Shown piece by piece: positions 9,901 through 16,960 of a stretch of 64,000 nucleotides of DNA; within the stretch, counting starts at the first letter, position 1, and each line of letters starts with the position of its first letter. Location: positions 1,787,001-1,851,000 of the forward strand of contig NC_020059.1 of the NCBI RefSeq assembly GCF_000330885.1. Reading direction: 5' to 3'. This DNA is from Rhizobium tropici CIAT 899 (lineage in GTDB: Bacteria; Pseudomonadota; Alphaproteobacteria; Rhizobiales; Rhizobiaceae). A program made the position numbers and the translations under genes. Below the pieces are notes generated by a model, which saw nothing but the letters and a program-made list of their open reading frames with translations, did not search any database and had not been told where the DNA came from.

Positions 9901-10400
9901 TCGAGGAGGCCGTCGCCGAGGTCAAGGGCGTCGACGAGATCCAGGATACCGGCTGGTCGCCGCAAATTTCCGTCGGCACGCCGGTCATGATCCCGGATGA
10001 TTACGTGCCCGACCTGCATCTGCGCATGGCGCTCTATCGCCGCCTCGGCGAGATCACCGAAATCAAGGAGATCGATGGTTTCGGAGCTGAGATGATCGAT
10101 CGCTTCGGTCCCTTGCCGATCGAGGTGCAGCATCTCCTCAAGATCGTCTATATCAAGTCGCTCTGCCGCATCGCCAACGTCGAGAAACTGGATGCCGGCC
10201 CGAAGGGTGTCGTCGTACAATTCCGCAACAAGGAATTCCCCAACCCGGCCAACCTCGTTGGCTATATCGCCAAGCAGGGCACGATGGCCAAGATCCGTCC
10301 CGACCACAGTGTCTTCCTGACCCGCGATCTTCCGACGCCGGAAAAGCGGCTGCAGGGGGCGGCTGTGGTCATGACGCAACTGGCGGAGCTGGCGAAATAG
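6900..10400 (+). CDS. mfd: transcription-repair coupling factor Mfd
   Basis: Mfd releases RNA polymerase stalled at DNA lesions and recruits UvrA. The 1166-aa protein has an N-terminal UvrB-like region, a CarD-like RNA-polymerase-interaction domain (VHAEHGIGRFVGL, about residues 504-516) and a RecG-like translocase. Walker A GDVGFGKT is at residues 650-657, followed by DEEQHFGVKHKE, LSATPIPRTLQLA and RGRVGRS, then a C-terminal TRCF domain. Length is normal. Its start overlaps the sdhE stop. uvrA is encoded 11 kb downstream on the opposite strand. Confidence 0.97.
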   Translation: MIPGFDAKKLLAASEPVTIGHVPAGLEPFLIAEMAKAGQPVAYVMSDGQHMADVEQMLGFIAPEIPVLTLPAWDCLPYDRVSPSSDTSARRLAALSGLIAHHRKPHAAIVLVTVNAMLQKVAPQEIIESLAFFARPGNQIRMDDIAARLERNGFERVATVREVGEYAVRGGILDVFVPGTEEPVRLDFFGDTLESIRSFDPASQRTTGQVRSLDLNPMSEVTLTPDTISRFRKNYLSAFGAATRDDALYLAVSEGRRYAGMEHWLPLFYEKLETVFDYLKGFRLVTDHTVREAAEERSKLVFDYYDARLHSGQQGKGQMAQGTPYKPVTPGQLYLDGKAFGNALDAFGAVRISPFNEHEGEARRVIELDARQGPRWARSATDSADSERVNVFDAVVKHIADKRASGGKVLISAWTEGSLDRLLQVLSEHGLARVKTIEAFKDLGGLAKGEAAAAVLSLEAGFETGDLIVIGEQDILGDRMVRRSKRRKRAADFISEVAGLDEGSIVVHAEHGIGRFVGLRTIEAAGAPHACLELQYADDAKLFLPVENIDLLSRYGGEGTEAQLDKLGGGAWQMRKAKLKKRLLDMAGALIRVAAERLTRHAPVLSTPDGLYDEFAARFPYDETDDQMNAIEAVREDLGAGRPMDRLVCGDVGFGKTEVALRAAFVAAMNGVQVAVVVPTTLLSRQHFKTFSERFRGLPIRIQQASRLVGSKELALTKKEVADGKTDIVVGTHALLGAGIQFANLGLLVIDEEQHFGVKHKERLKELKSDVHVLTLSATPIPRTLQLAMTGVRELSLITTPPVDRMAVRTFISPFDSLVIRETLMREHYRGGQSFYVCPRLADLADIHAFLQSDVPELKVAVAHGQMPAGELEDIMNAFYEGRYDVLLSTTIVESGLDVPTANTLIVHRADMFGLAQLYQLRGRVGRSKVRAFALFTLPVNKVLTTTAERRLKVLQSLDTLGAGFQLASHDLDIRGAGNLLGEEQSGHIKEVGFELYQQMLEEAVAEVKGVDEIQDTGWSPQISVGTPVMIPDDYVPDLHLRMALYRRLGEITEIKEIDGFGAEMIDRFGPLPIEVQHLLKIVYIKSLCRIANVEKLDAGPKGVVVQFRNKEFPNPANLVGYIAKQGTMAKIRPDHSVFLTRDLPTPEKRLQGAAVVMTQLAELAK

Positions 10401-10448
10401 AAGGTGGGCTCTGGGCCGAAAATCCGCATCTCTTCCTTTGGACGCGGC

Positions 10449-11366
10449 TTACAGAGTTCCAGCAAAGGCCGCTGCGGCCAGCAACATACCCGTTAGAATA
10501 TTCGCTAGAAACAGCCGGTAGCTGATCTCTGGGCGTGAAAGATCGAGGCGCCAAGTCTGCCAGCCGAGATGGGCGGCGATGACAAGCATTCCTGTCGCAT
10601 AAGGCAATGACATGCCCATCAGCCACCCACCGGCGGACCATGCCGCGATGGCAATGGTATAGAACAGGCCGATACATGCCCTGCCGCGGTTGCCGAACAG
10701 GATGGCGGTCGACTTCAAGCCCAGTCGCGTATCGTCGCGAACATCGACATAGGCATAAACGGTATCGTATCCGATCTGCCAGGCGACGGCTCCAAGCCAC
10801 ATCAGAACGGCACCGACGGGAATCGCGCCTGCGACTTCCGACCAGGCCATCAGCATTCCCCAATTGAATGCCGCACCAAGAATGGCCTGGGGCCAATATG
10901 TGAAACGCTTGCAGAGCGGATAAACAAAGACAAGCGGCAAGACACTGATCGCGACGAGGCGCGTAAAGGGCGTCAGAAAGAATAACAGCCAGGCGGCCAG
11001 TGCCAGTTCCGCCGCAAGAAACAGCACGGCCTGTCGCACGCCGATTTGACCGCTTGCCAAGGGGCGGAAGCGGGTTCGCTCGACATGGCCGTCGAATTTC
11101 CGATCTGCGATGTCGTTGACCGTCGAGCCTGCGCTTCTCATCAGCAAAGCGCCCAGCGAGAAGACGGCCAGCTGTCCGAGATCTGGAAAACCGTGTGAGG
11201 CTTGGATGAGCGCTGCCCAACAGGGAAAAAGCGTGAGCCAAATGCCAACAGGCCGATCCAGCCGCGCAAGCCGCGTGTAGGGTCTCAACGCCGCAGGCAG
11301 GCGGCGATCCACCCAGTCTCCCAGTGCTATATCGCTCAGATCGGGGCGGGTGGAAACGTTCATCAT
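10449..11366 (-). CDS. ubiA: 4-hydroxybenzoate polyprenyltransferase UbiA
   Basis: UbiA prenylates 4-hydroxybenzoate in ubiquinone synthesis and is an integral inner-membrane enzyme. About 305 aa with multiple hydrophobic segments. Both Asp-rich motifs are visible: NDIADRKFD (metal-diphosphate binding) and YAYVDVRDDTRLGLKS. LDRPVGIWLTLFP near the N-terminus is a family hallmark. Two adjacent ATGs (11366 and 11363) follow a GGA about 7 nt upstream; I use the first. The open frame extends further 5' to 11510, but that part has no family similarity. Convergent with mfd. Firm. Confidence 0.93.
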   Translation of the reverse strand: MMNVSTRPDLSDIALGDWVDRRLPAALRPYTRLARLDRPVGIWLTLFPCWAALIQASHGFPDLGQLAVFSLGALLMRSAGSTVNDIADRKFDGHVERTRFRPLASGQIGVRQAVLFLAAELALAAWLLFFLTPFTRLVAISVLPLVFVYPLCKRFTYWPQAILGAAFNWGMLMAWSEVAGAIPVGAVLMWLGAVAWQIGYDTVYAYVDVRDDTRLGLKSTAILFGNRGRACIGLFYTIAIAAWSAGGWLMGMSLPYATGMLVIAAHLGWQTWRLDLSRPEISYRLFLANILTGMLLAAAAFAGTL

Positions 11367-11514
11367 CGAAATCCGTAGTTTCATCGACGAAGAAAAATAG
11401 CGACTTCCGTACATCTCGCAACGACTGGAAGCACGGCTGCGCAAATTAGCTTTGACGGTCACGCCCAGCCCGCGACGGTCATTTTCCGCCGCGAGCTGAA
11501 ATCTGACCATACCC

Positions 11515-11937
11515 TCAAGCCGCCCGCGGCTCGCTCATCTCCCCGGCATCCCGAATACGCGCGATGACCTTGATTTCGAAATCGAAGCCTGCCAGCCAAT
11601 TGACGCCGATCGCCGTCCAGTTCGGGTAGGGTTTTTCGGTGAAGATCCGGTTCTTGACGGTCATGATCGCGCCGAACTGCCGCTCTGGATCTGTATGGAA
11701 CGTGGTGACATCGATGATGTCATCGAAGGTGCAGCCTGCCGCTTCCAAAGTTGCTCTCAGATTGTCGAAGGCGAGCTGGACCTGCTTTTCGAAATCCGGC
11801 TCCGGGCTTCCATCCGCGCGGCTGCCGACCTGGCCGGAGACGAACAGCAGGTCGCCGGAGCGGATTGCTGCGGAATAGCCGTGCTCCTCATAAAGCGCAT
11901 GCCTGTTCTTCGGGAAGATTGCGTTACGTGTCGTCAT
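11515..11937 (-). CDS. RidA/YjgF-family protein lacking the deaminase arginine
   Basis: A 140-aa protein of the RidA (YjgF/YER057c/UK114) fold. Family landmarks seen: SGDLLFVSGQVGSRADGS, FDNLRATLEAAGCTFDDIID and an IKVIARI tail. Canonical RidA has a catalytic Arg in a YPARS motif; here the aligned segment reads YPNWTAIGV with Trp in its place, so imine-deaminase activity is doubtful and it probably belongs to a non-canonical Rid subgroup. The start at 11937 (MTTRNAIFPK) is chosen over an upstream in-frame start. Divergent from a TetR gene, with three operator-like repeats between them; likely its main target. Confidence 0.85.
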   Translation of the reverse strand: MTTRNAIFPKNRHALYEEHGYSAAIRSGDLLFVSGQVGSRADGSPEPDFEKQVQLAFDNLRATLEAAGCTFDDIIDVTTFHTDPERQFGAIMTVKNRIFTEKPYPNWTAIGVNWLAGFDFEIKVIARIRDAGEMSEPRAA

Positions 11938-12018
11938 AATGTTTTGGCTTTCGTTGATGTGAAAAGATCGGAAGGACGCAAGCTCACGCGAGACTTCCAA
12001 ACTGCCGCTTCGTTTGAT

Positions 12019-12096
12019 ATACGACATGTATGTGAAATATTCATATGCGCGACGTATGTCAATATTTCAAATACGAAACGTATGTGAAATTTGAGA
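12019..12096. promoter_or_regulatory. three tandem 26-bp operator-like repeats
   Basis: Three copies of ATACG-NNN-CGTAT begin at 12019, 12045 and 12071, exactly 26 bp apart. The third is a perfect palindrome (ATACGAAACGTAT); the first two have one arm mismatch each. Each is followed by a conserved TGTSAAAT-like half, so the whole 26-bp unit repeats. Position between divergent ridA-like and tetR genes suggests TetR operators. Confidence 0.7.
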
Positions 12097-12101
12097 GTGA
12101 T

Positions 12102-12689
12102 ATGGCAAAGCGCCTGGAAACCATGGAAGAAAATCGGCGCAAGTTGATTGCCGCTGCGCGGAAAGCCTTCGCGGAGAAAGGATTTGCGGCGGCCTCAATG
12201 GATGAGTTGACGGCGGATGTCGGCCTGACGCGAGGCGCCCTCTATCATAATTTCGGCGACAAGCGCGGATTGCTGGCCGCCGTCGTCGATCAGATCGACA
12301 ACGAACTGGCGCTACGGGCGAAGGAGATCGGCGCACAGGCGGATGGTGACTGGCAGGGTCTGCTTGCGGAGGGGGAGGCCTATATCAAGATGGCGCTCGA
12401 TCCCGAAGTGCAGCGCATCGTCTTGCTCGACGGTCCGGCCGTTCTGGGCGACCCCTCGAAATGGCCCAGCCAGAACAGCTGTCTCGCCGGCACCCGGCAG
12501 ACGGTCTCAAAACTTCTGGAACAAGAGGTGGTCAAGCCGGTCGATCCCGAGGCTGCGGCCCGGCTCATTTCCGGCGCAGCGCTGAATGCTGCCCTCTGGG
12601 TTGCTGCCAGCGATAATCCGGCGGAAGTGTTGCCCAAGGCGATAGAAGCCTTCCGGGCGATGGCTTCGGGATTACTGGCAAAAACCTGA
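12102..12689 (+). CDS. TetR/AcrR-family transcriptional regulator
   Basis: A 195-aa regulator with the N-terminal TetR helix-turn-helix at about residues 10-56: RRKLIAAARKAFAEKGFAAAS, MDELTADVGLTRGALYHNFG, then DKRGLLAAVV. The C-terminal ligand domain is generic, so the inducer is unknown. ATG 12102 is preceded by GAGAG about 5 nt upstream. An in-frame ATG at 12045 would place two of the three operator repeats inside the gene, so I reject it. Divergent from the RidA-like gene; it probably represses both by binding the 26-bp repeats. Confidence 0.9.
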   Translation: MAKRLETMEENRRKLIAAARKAFAEKGFAAASMDELTADVGLTRGALYHNFGDKRGLLAAVVDQIDNELALRAKEIGAQADGDWQGLLAEGEAYIKMALDPEVQRIVLLDGPAVLGDPSKWPSQNSCLAGTRQTVSKLLEQEVVKPVDPEAAARLISGAALNAALWVAASDNPAEVLPKAIEAFRAMASGLLAKT

Positions 12690-12708
12690 TGCCGGTACAA
12701 CTCGGCTA

Positions 12709-12734
12709 CTTCCGCGATCTGCGATTCGCGGAAG
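12709..12734. terminator. bidirectional hairpin between tetR and dsbA-like gene
   Basis: Perfect 9-bp arms CTTCCGCGA / TCGCGGAAG with an 8-nt loop, centred between two convergent stop codons. No T-run on either side. Confidence 0.5.
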
Positions 12735-12769
12735 CTCTTGCAGCTATGATCGAAAAAGCGGAATCCTGC

Positions 12770-13441
12770 TTAGTTCATCGCCGCCCGTGCTTCCGTTTTC
12801 ATCTTGGCGATGTCGCGCAAGGCCTCGGCGAGCACATCCGGCGTCTGTGCCCCGCTGACGGCATATTGCTGGTCGAAGATGAAGAAGGGCACGCCGTTGA
12901 CGCCGATCTTCTGGGCGGCGTCGATTTCGCCGATGATAAGATCGCGGTCCGCATCGGAGGCGAGCAGCGTTGATATGACCGAGCGGTCGAGGCCTGCTTC
13001 TTCGGCAATGTCGAGCAGCACGGCGTGATCGCCGACATTGCGACCTTGTTCGAAATTGGCCTTGAAGAGCGCATCGACCACCTTGTCCTGCTTTTCGCGG
13101 CTTTCGGTGACGGACCAGTGGATGAGGCGATGGGCATCGAGCGTGTTCGGACCGATCTTGATGGCGTCAAAATCGAACTTGATTCCCACTTCGCGGCCGA
13201 GCTCGGTCAGCATCTTGTGCCCCTCGGCGACACGCTCCGCGCCGCCGAGCTTTTGCTCCAGCGCCTTTTTCTGGTCGACGCCTTCGGGCGGATAGTCGGG
13301 ATTGAGCCGATAGGGTCGCCAGTTGAGGTCGACGCCCACTTCGTCCTGCACCTCGGCAATGGCGAGCTCCAGGCGGGCCTTGCCGAGATAGCACCATGGG
13401 CAGACGACATCCGAGACGATGTCGATCGTGATGCGTTCCAT
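12770..13441 (-). CDS. DsbA-family oxidoreductase (FrnE-like)
   Basis: A 223-aa thioredoxin-fold protein of the FrnE/2-hydroxychromene-2-carboxylate isomerase-like DsbA group. The redox motif CPWC is at residues 13-16 (VSDVVCPWCYLGKARLE), and the GVNGVPFFIFDQQYAVSGAQ cis-Pro region lies near the C-terminus. There is no signal peptide, so it is cytoplasmic, unlike classical DsbA. The start at 13441 has AGGA 7 nt upstream. Family members act as disulfide reductases/isomerases or in polyketide metabolism; the substrate here is unknown. Confidence 0.88.
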   Translation of the reverse strand: MERITIDIVSDVVCPWCYLGKARLELAIAEVQDEVGVDLNWRPYRLNPDYPPEGVDQKKALEQKLGGAERVAEGHKMLTELGREVGIKFDFDAIKIGPNTLDAHRLIHWSVTESREKQDKVVDALFKANFEQGRNVGDHAVLLDIAEEAGLDRSVISTLLASDADRDLIIGEIDAAQKIGVNGVPFFIFDQQYAVSGAQTPDVLAEALRDIAKMKTEARAAMN

Positions 13442-13534
13442 GGTTTCATCCTTTCCGTTTTTCGCGCTGTTCTCCTCCATCTAGGCCTTTGTGCCGACGG
13501 CTTCAACCGGTTACCGAAAGGGAACCGGCCGAGA

Positions 13535-15346
13535 TTATTGGACGGAAGCGTCCCACCACGCCGGCAGATAGTACCCGTAAAGCGGCAGAACGCCGGGATG
13601 ATTGATGCGGCTGCGCCGCGCCGCCCATTGCTGGTCGATATGGTAGAGCGGCACTAGATAATAACCAGAAATCAACATCCGATCGAAAGAACGCACCGCG
13701 TCGCGGAAATCCTCGGCCGAACGCGCCATGAGAAAATGTGATATCAGCGTATCGACATCGGGGTCTGCGGCGCCGACGAAATTAAGGCTGCCTTCGGTTT
13801 TGGCGGCAACGGAGCCCCAGCGCCCCACTTGCTCGATGCCCGGCGATAACGACGAAGGGTAGGACTTGATGATCATGTCGTAGTCGTAGTTGATCGTCCG
13901 GAGCTGATACTGCGAATCATCGACCGTGCGAATCGTTACTGCAATGCCGAGCAATTCCAGAGACCGGCGATAGGGGATCGCCATGCGTTCCTGATCCGCA
14001 TTTTGGGTCAATATTTCGAAGCTGAGCTGGCGGCCGTTCTGATCGACCATCTTCTCACCGCGGATTGTATAGCCACCCTCCTTGAGCAGGGCTACCGCCT
14101 CGCGCAGGATCTTGCGGTCACGCCCGGAACCGTCGCTGACGGGCAGCTTGTAGGTGCCATCGAGCACGTCCGGATCGATGCGGTCCTTGATCGGTCCCAG
14201 CATGGCGAGCTCATGCGGATCCGCGGGAATGCCGAACGACGAAAGATCGGAATTTTGCCAATAGCTCTCCGTGCGCTTATAGGCGCCCGAATAGAGATTT
14301 CGGTTCAGCCATTCGAAGTCGAAGGCGAGGGTCAGTCCCTTACGCACATTCTTGTCGGCAAACATCGGCCGCCGCGTATTGAAGACGAAACCCAACATGC
14401 CGCTCGGCGTTTTTGGCCTAAAGGTCTCCTTGATGATGGCGCCGGAAGTTACCGCAGGAAAATTGTAAGCCTGCTGCCAATGGCCTGGGCTGCCGTCGGG
14501 ATAAATATCGACATCGCCTTTCTTGAACGCTTCGAACAGCGTCGTGTCCTGCAGGAAGTAATTGACGGTGATTTCATCATAATTGTCGATGCCGATCTTC
14601 GACGGGAGGTTCTTGCCCCAGTAGTCAGAACGGCGCTCGAAGACGATGCGCTGGCCGGGATCGATGCTCTTGATCCTGTAGGGGGCGGAGCCGATCGGAA
14701 TGCGCAGGGAGGTCTGATCGAAACTATCCGTGTCGATCGCATGCTTCGGCAGAATCGGCAGCGAAGAGGCGATAATGAGCGGCGTTTCGCGATTGGCTTT
14801 CTCGTTGAAGCGGATCATCACGCTGTGCTCACCAACCTTCTCCATGCTGGCGATGGTCTCAAGCCACGATGAAAACGGGACGCGGCCTTTGTCGCGAAGA
14901 AGTTGGAACGTGAAGATCACATCTTCCGGCGTAACCGGCTGGCCGTCCGACCATTTGGCATCGGGATTGAGGTTGAACTGAATATAGCTTCGGCTCTCAT
15001 CCCATTCGACCGTCTGCGCCAGCAGCCCATACAGTGTAAAAGGCTCGTCGCGCGAGCGCACCATCAGCGGTTCATAAACGAGATTGCCGTATTCCGGGTC
15101 CCACATGCCCCGCGCCGTCGTGCGCATGCTCTTCAGAATGAAGGGGTTGAGATTGTCGAACGTGCCGACGACGCCATAGCTGACGCGGCCGCCCTTTTTT
15201 ACATCCGGATTGACGTAAGGGAAATGCTTGAAGTCCCCCGGCAGCGCCGGATCTCCATGCATGGCGATGCCGTAAAGCGGCTGAGCTGACGCGGCATTGC
15301 ACAAGGTTGCGAAGAACAGGAAGGCAGCGATCCGGAGCGCTTGCAT
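13535..15346 (-). CDS. ABC transporter extracellular solute-binding protein, family 5
   Basis: A 603-aa periplasmic protein of the peptide/opine/nickel-binding family 5 (SBP_bac_5). It has a clear signal peptide (MQALRIAAFLFFATLCNAASA, about 21 aa). Typical landmarks: GTFDNLNPFI, LAQTVEWDESRSYIQFNLNP, DAKWSDGQPVTPEDVIFTF and LDGTYKLPVSDGSG. This resembles the YejA-like group of rhizobial solute-binding proteins. No permease or ATPase gene is adjacent, so it is an orphan here and the cognate transporter must be elsewhere. Ligand unknown, probably an oligopeptide. Confidence 0.9.
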   Translation of the reverse strand: MQALRIAAFLFFATLCNAASAQPLYGIAMHGDPALPGDFKHFPYVNPDVKKGGRVSYGVVGTFDNLNPFILKSMRTTARGMWDPEYGNLVYEPLMVRSRDEPFTLYGLLAQTVEWDESRSYIQFNLNPDAKWSDGQPVTPEDVIFTFQLLRDKGRVPFSSWLETIASMEKVGEHSVMIRFNEKANRETPLIIASSLPILPKHAIDTDSFDQTSLRIPIGSAPYRIKSIDPGQRIVFERRSDYWGKNLPSKIGIDNYDEITVNYFLQDTTLFEAFKKGDVDIYPDGSPGHWQQAYNFPAVTSGAIIKETFRPKTPSGMLGFVFNTRRPMFADKNVRKGLTLAFDFEWLNRNLYSGAYKRTESYWQNSDLSSFGIPADPHELAMLGPIKDRIDPDVLDGTYKLPVSDGSGRDRKILREAVALLKEGGYTIRGEKMVDQNGRQLSFEILTQNADQERMAIPYRRSLELLGIAVTIRTVDDSQYQLRTINYDYDMIIKSYPSSLSPGIEQVGRWGSVAAKTEGSLNFVGAADPDVDTLISHFLMARSAEDFRDAVRSFDRMLISGYYLVPLYHIDQQWAARRSRINHPGVLPLYGYYLPAWWDASVQ

Positions 15347-15610
15347 GGCATCCTTTCCGGGAAGGGTATGATTCGGCCGAACATTATCATGAGCGTGCCG
15401 AATTCAACACGCGACTGCGGAAATCTTAGGACTTGGCAGAAAAGGCCAAAGAAAAGCTGGATATCCGTGCCAGTGCGATGTAACAGGAGTGCCGGGTTTC
15501 TCGGGTCATGTATTTGCCTTATTCATTCGACAGGTGGACGACGGTTTGACCCGAATTGCATGGGACGGCGCGCTGTCGTCCCGCAGCGGATTTCAGGAGG
15601 CGGTTTCGCT

Positions 15611-16270
15611 ATGATGTTCAAGACTGACAACAAAATGCGGGCAGGTCTTTCTGCTCTGGCTCTCATGATTGGCGCGGCCATGCCGGCTGCCGCTTTCGCG
15701 CAGGATGCGTCCAACGCAGCTCCGGCCGATGGCGGTGGTGATCCCAACCAGCCGCGTCTCGGCTGGTACAAGACCTGCACCAAACAGGACGATGCTGACA
15801 TCTGCATCGTGCAGAACCTGATCATGGCAAACAACGGCCAGCTCGTTACGGCTGTCGGCCTCATCTCCGTCGACGGCAAGGTAAACCGCAAGATCCTGCA
15901 GATCTCCGTTCCGACGGCCCGCCTCATTCCGCCGGGCATCACCATGCAGGTCGATGGCGGCAAGGGTCAGAAGCTCGATTACGCCGTCTGCCTTCCGGAC
16001 AAGTGCACCGCGGAAGTCCCCGTGACGGACGCGATGATTGCTTCGCTGAAGAAGGGCACCGACGTCACTTTCACGTCTGTGAACTTCCGTCGCGCTCCGA
16101 ACCCGATCAAGATCTCGCTGACCGGCTTCGGCGCCGCTTTTGACGGCCCGGCGATCTCCGACAGCAAGCTTGCCGAAAGCCAGAAGAGCCTGCAGGACAG
16201 CATGCAGAAAAAGGCCGAGGAAGCTCGCAAGAAGCTCGAAGACGCGCAGAAGGCTGCCAAAGCGCAGTAA
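15611..16270 (+). CDS. invasion-associated locus B (IalB)-like protein
   Basis: A 219-aa secreted/periplasmic protein of the IalB family, named after a Bartonella factor but widespread in rhizobia. Signal peptide MRAGLSALALMIGAAMPAAAFAQ ends near residue 30. The IalB domain includes WYKTCTKQDDADICIVQN, a conserved Cys pair and CLPDKCTAEVPV. The C-terminus (AESQKSLQDSMQKKAEEARK) is a charged coiled coil rich in Lys/Ala. ATG 15611 follows AGGAGG (15595-15600) by 10 nt; the neighbouring ATG 15614 is possible. A strong terminator follows. Function in free-living relatives is not established. Confidence 0.88.
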   Translation: MMFKTDNKMRAGLSALALMIGAAMPAAAFAQDASNAAPADGGGDPNQPRLGWYKTCTKQDDADICIVQNLIMANNGQLVTAVGLISVDGKVNRKILQISVPTARLIPPGITMQVDGGKGQKLDYAVCLPDKCTAEVPVTDAMIASLKKGTDVTFTSVNFRRAPNPIKISLTGFGAAFDGPAISDSKLAESQKSLQDSMQKKAEEARKKLEDAQKAAKAQ

Positions 16271-16294
16271 GCTTGCGGAATTTCATTATCCTAT

Positions 16295-16326
16295 AAAAAA
16301 AGCCCGGAGCGATCCGGGCTTTTTCT
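16295..16326 (+). terminator. intrinsic terminator of ialB-like gene
   Basis: 8-bp GC-rich stem AGCCCGGA / TCCGGGCT with a GCGA tetraloop (16301-16320), preceded by an A-run and followed by TTTTTC. Confidence 0.88.
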
Positions 16327-16366
16327 TTGCGCAGGGGACGGCATGCGATGCTTGGAAGCCAAATAA

Positions 16367-16397
16367 AAAGGGAAGGCGTTGGGAGCGCCTTCCCTTT
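16367..16397 (-). terminator. terminator of hspQ
   Basis: 12-bp perfect stem AAAGGGAAGGCG / CGCCTTCCCTTT with a 7-nt loop. Reading leftward it is followed by TTATTTGG, and it lies 26 bp past the hspQ stop. Confidence 0.75.
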
Positions 16398-16422
16398 GGA
16401 ATAGGATAGGTTTTACCCACGC

Positions 16423-16752
16423 TTAATGGGCGAAGCTCATCTTGGGTTTGAGCTGCCCGGTCGGGGCTTGGTCGAAGATCTGAGCGACTTGCGGATTGCG
16501 CAAGGGAAGCCCGCTCTCATCGTTGATGAGGTTCTGCTCCGATACGTATGCGACATATTCCGTCTCGTCGTTTTCGGCGAGAAGGTGATAGAAGGGCTGG
16601 TCCTTATCGGGACGCACTTCCGCGGGAATGGAATTCCACCATTCCTCTGTATTTGCGAATTCCGGATCGACATCGAAGATGACACCGCGGAAGGGGAACA
16701 TCCGGTGTCGAACCACGTCGCCAATATTGAATTTTGCGTTTCGTTGTTTCAT
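16423..16752 (-). CDS. hspQ: heat shock protein HspQ
   Basis: A 109-aa member of the HspQ/YccV hemimethylated-DNA-binding-domain family; in enterobacteria HspQ is a heat-induced specificity factor of the Lon protease. Visible family motifs: FNIGDVVRHRMFPFRGVIFD, WWNSIPAEVRPDKDQPFYHL, YVAYVSEQNL. The start at 16752 is supported by AAGGAAG 7 nt upstream; an in-frame start six codons earlier lacks one. A promoter of heat-shock sigma type (CTTGAT-N17-CCACAT) lies just upstream, matching the expected regulation. Monocistronic, bounded by a terminator. Confidence 0.93.
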   Translation of the reverse strand: MKQRNAKFNIGDVVRHRMFPFRGVIFDVDPEFANTEEWWNSIPAEVRPDKDQPFYHLLAENDETEYVAYVSEQNLINDESGLPLRNPQVAQIFDQAPTGQLKPKMSFAH

Positions 16753-16776
16753 GGCACGACTTCCTTTCAAGCAATC

Positions 16777-16805
16777 ATGTGGTGACTTTCACCACTGATA
16801 TCAAG
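16777..16805 (-). promoter_or_regulatory. candidate RpoH (sigma-32) promoter of hspQ
   Basis: On the minus strand: -35 CTTGAT, 17-nt spacer, -10 CCACAT, close to the alphaproteobacterial RpoH pattern (CTTGAA ... CCATAT-like). A 7-bp inverted repeat GTGGTGA-N3-TCACCAC (16779-16795) overlaps the -10 region and could be an extra operator. Confidence 0.5.
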
Positions 16806-16923
16806 GATTTTGCCCCCATTCCTTCATTGAACTGTCACACTCGGCTCGGTTCTACGCCGAGCAACAGCTCAATGTGAAGACGGTATTTGGAGGGACGCCT
16901 GCCACCGGCTTCCTCATTATGAG

Positions 16924-16950
16924 GAAAGCCCCGGCAAGGCCGGGGCTTTC
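16924..16950 (-). terminator. hairpin downstream of glnA
   Basis: 12-bp perfect stem GAAAGCCCCGGC / GCCGGGGCTTTC with a 3-nt loop, 11 bp past the glnA stop. The T-tract is only the TTTC of the stem end plus CTC, so efficiency is uncertain. Confidence 0.7.
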
Positions 16951-16960
16951 ACAACTGATG

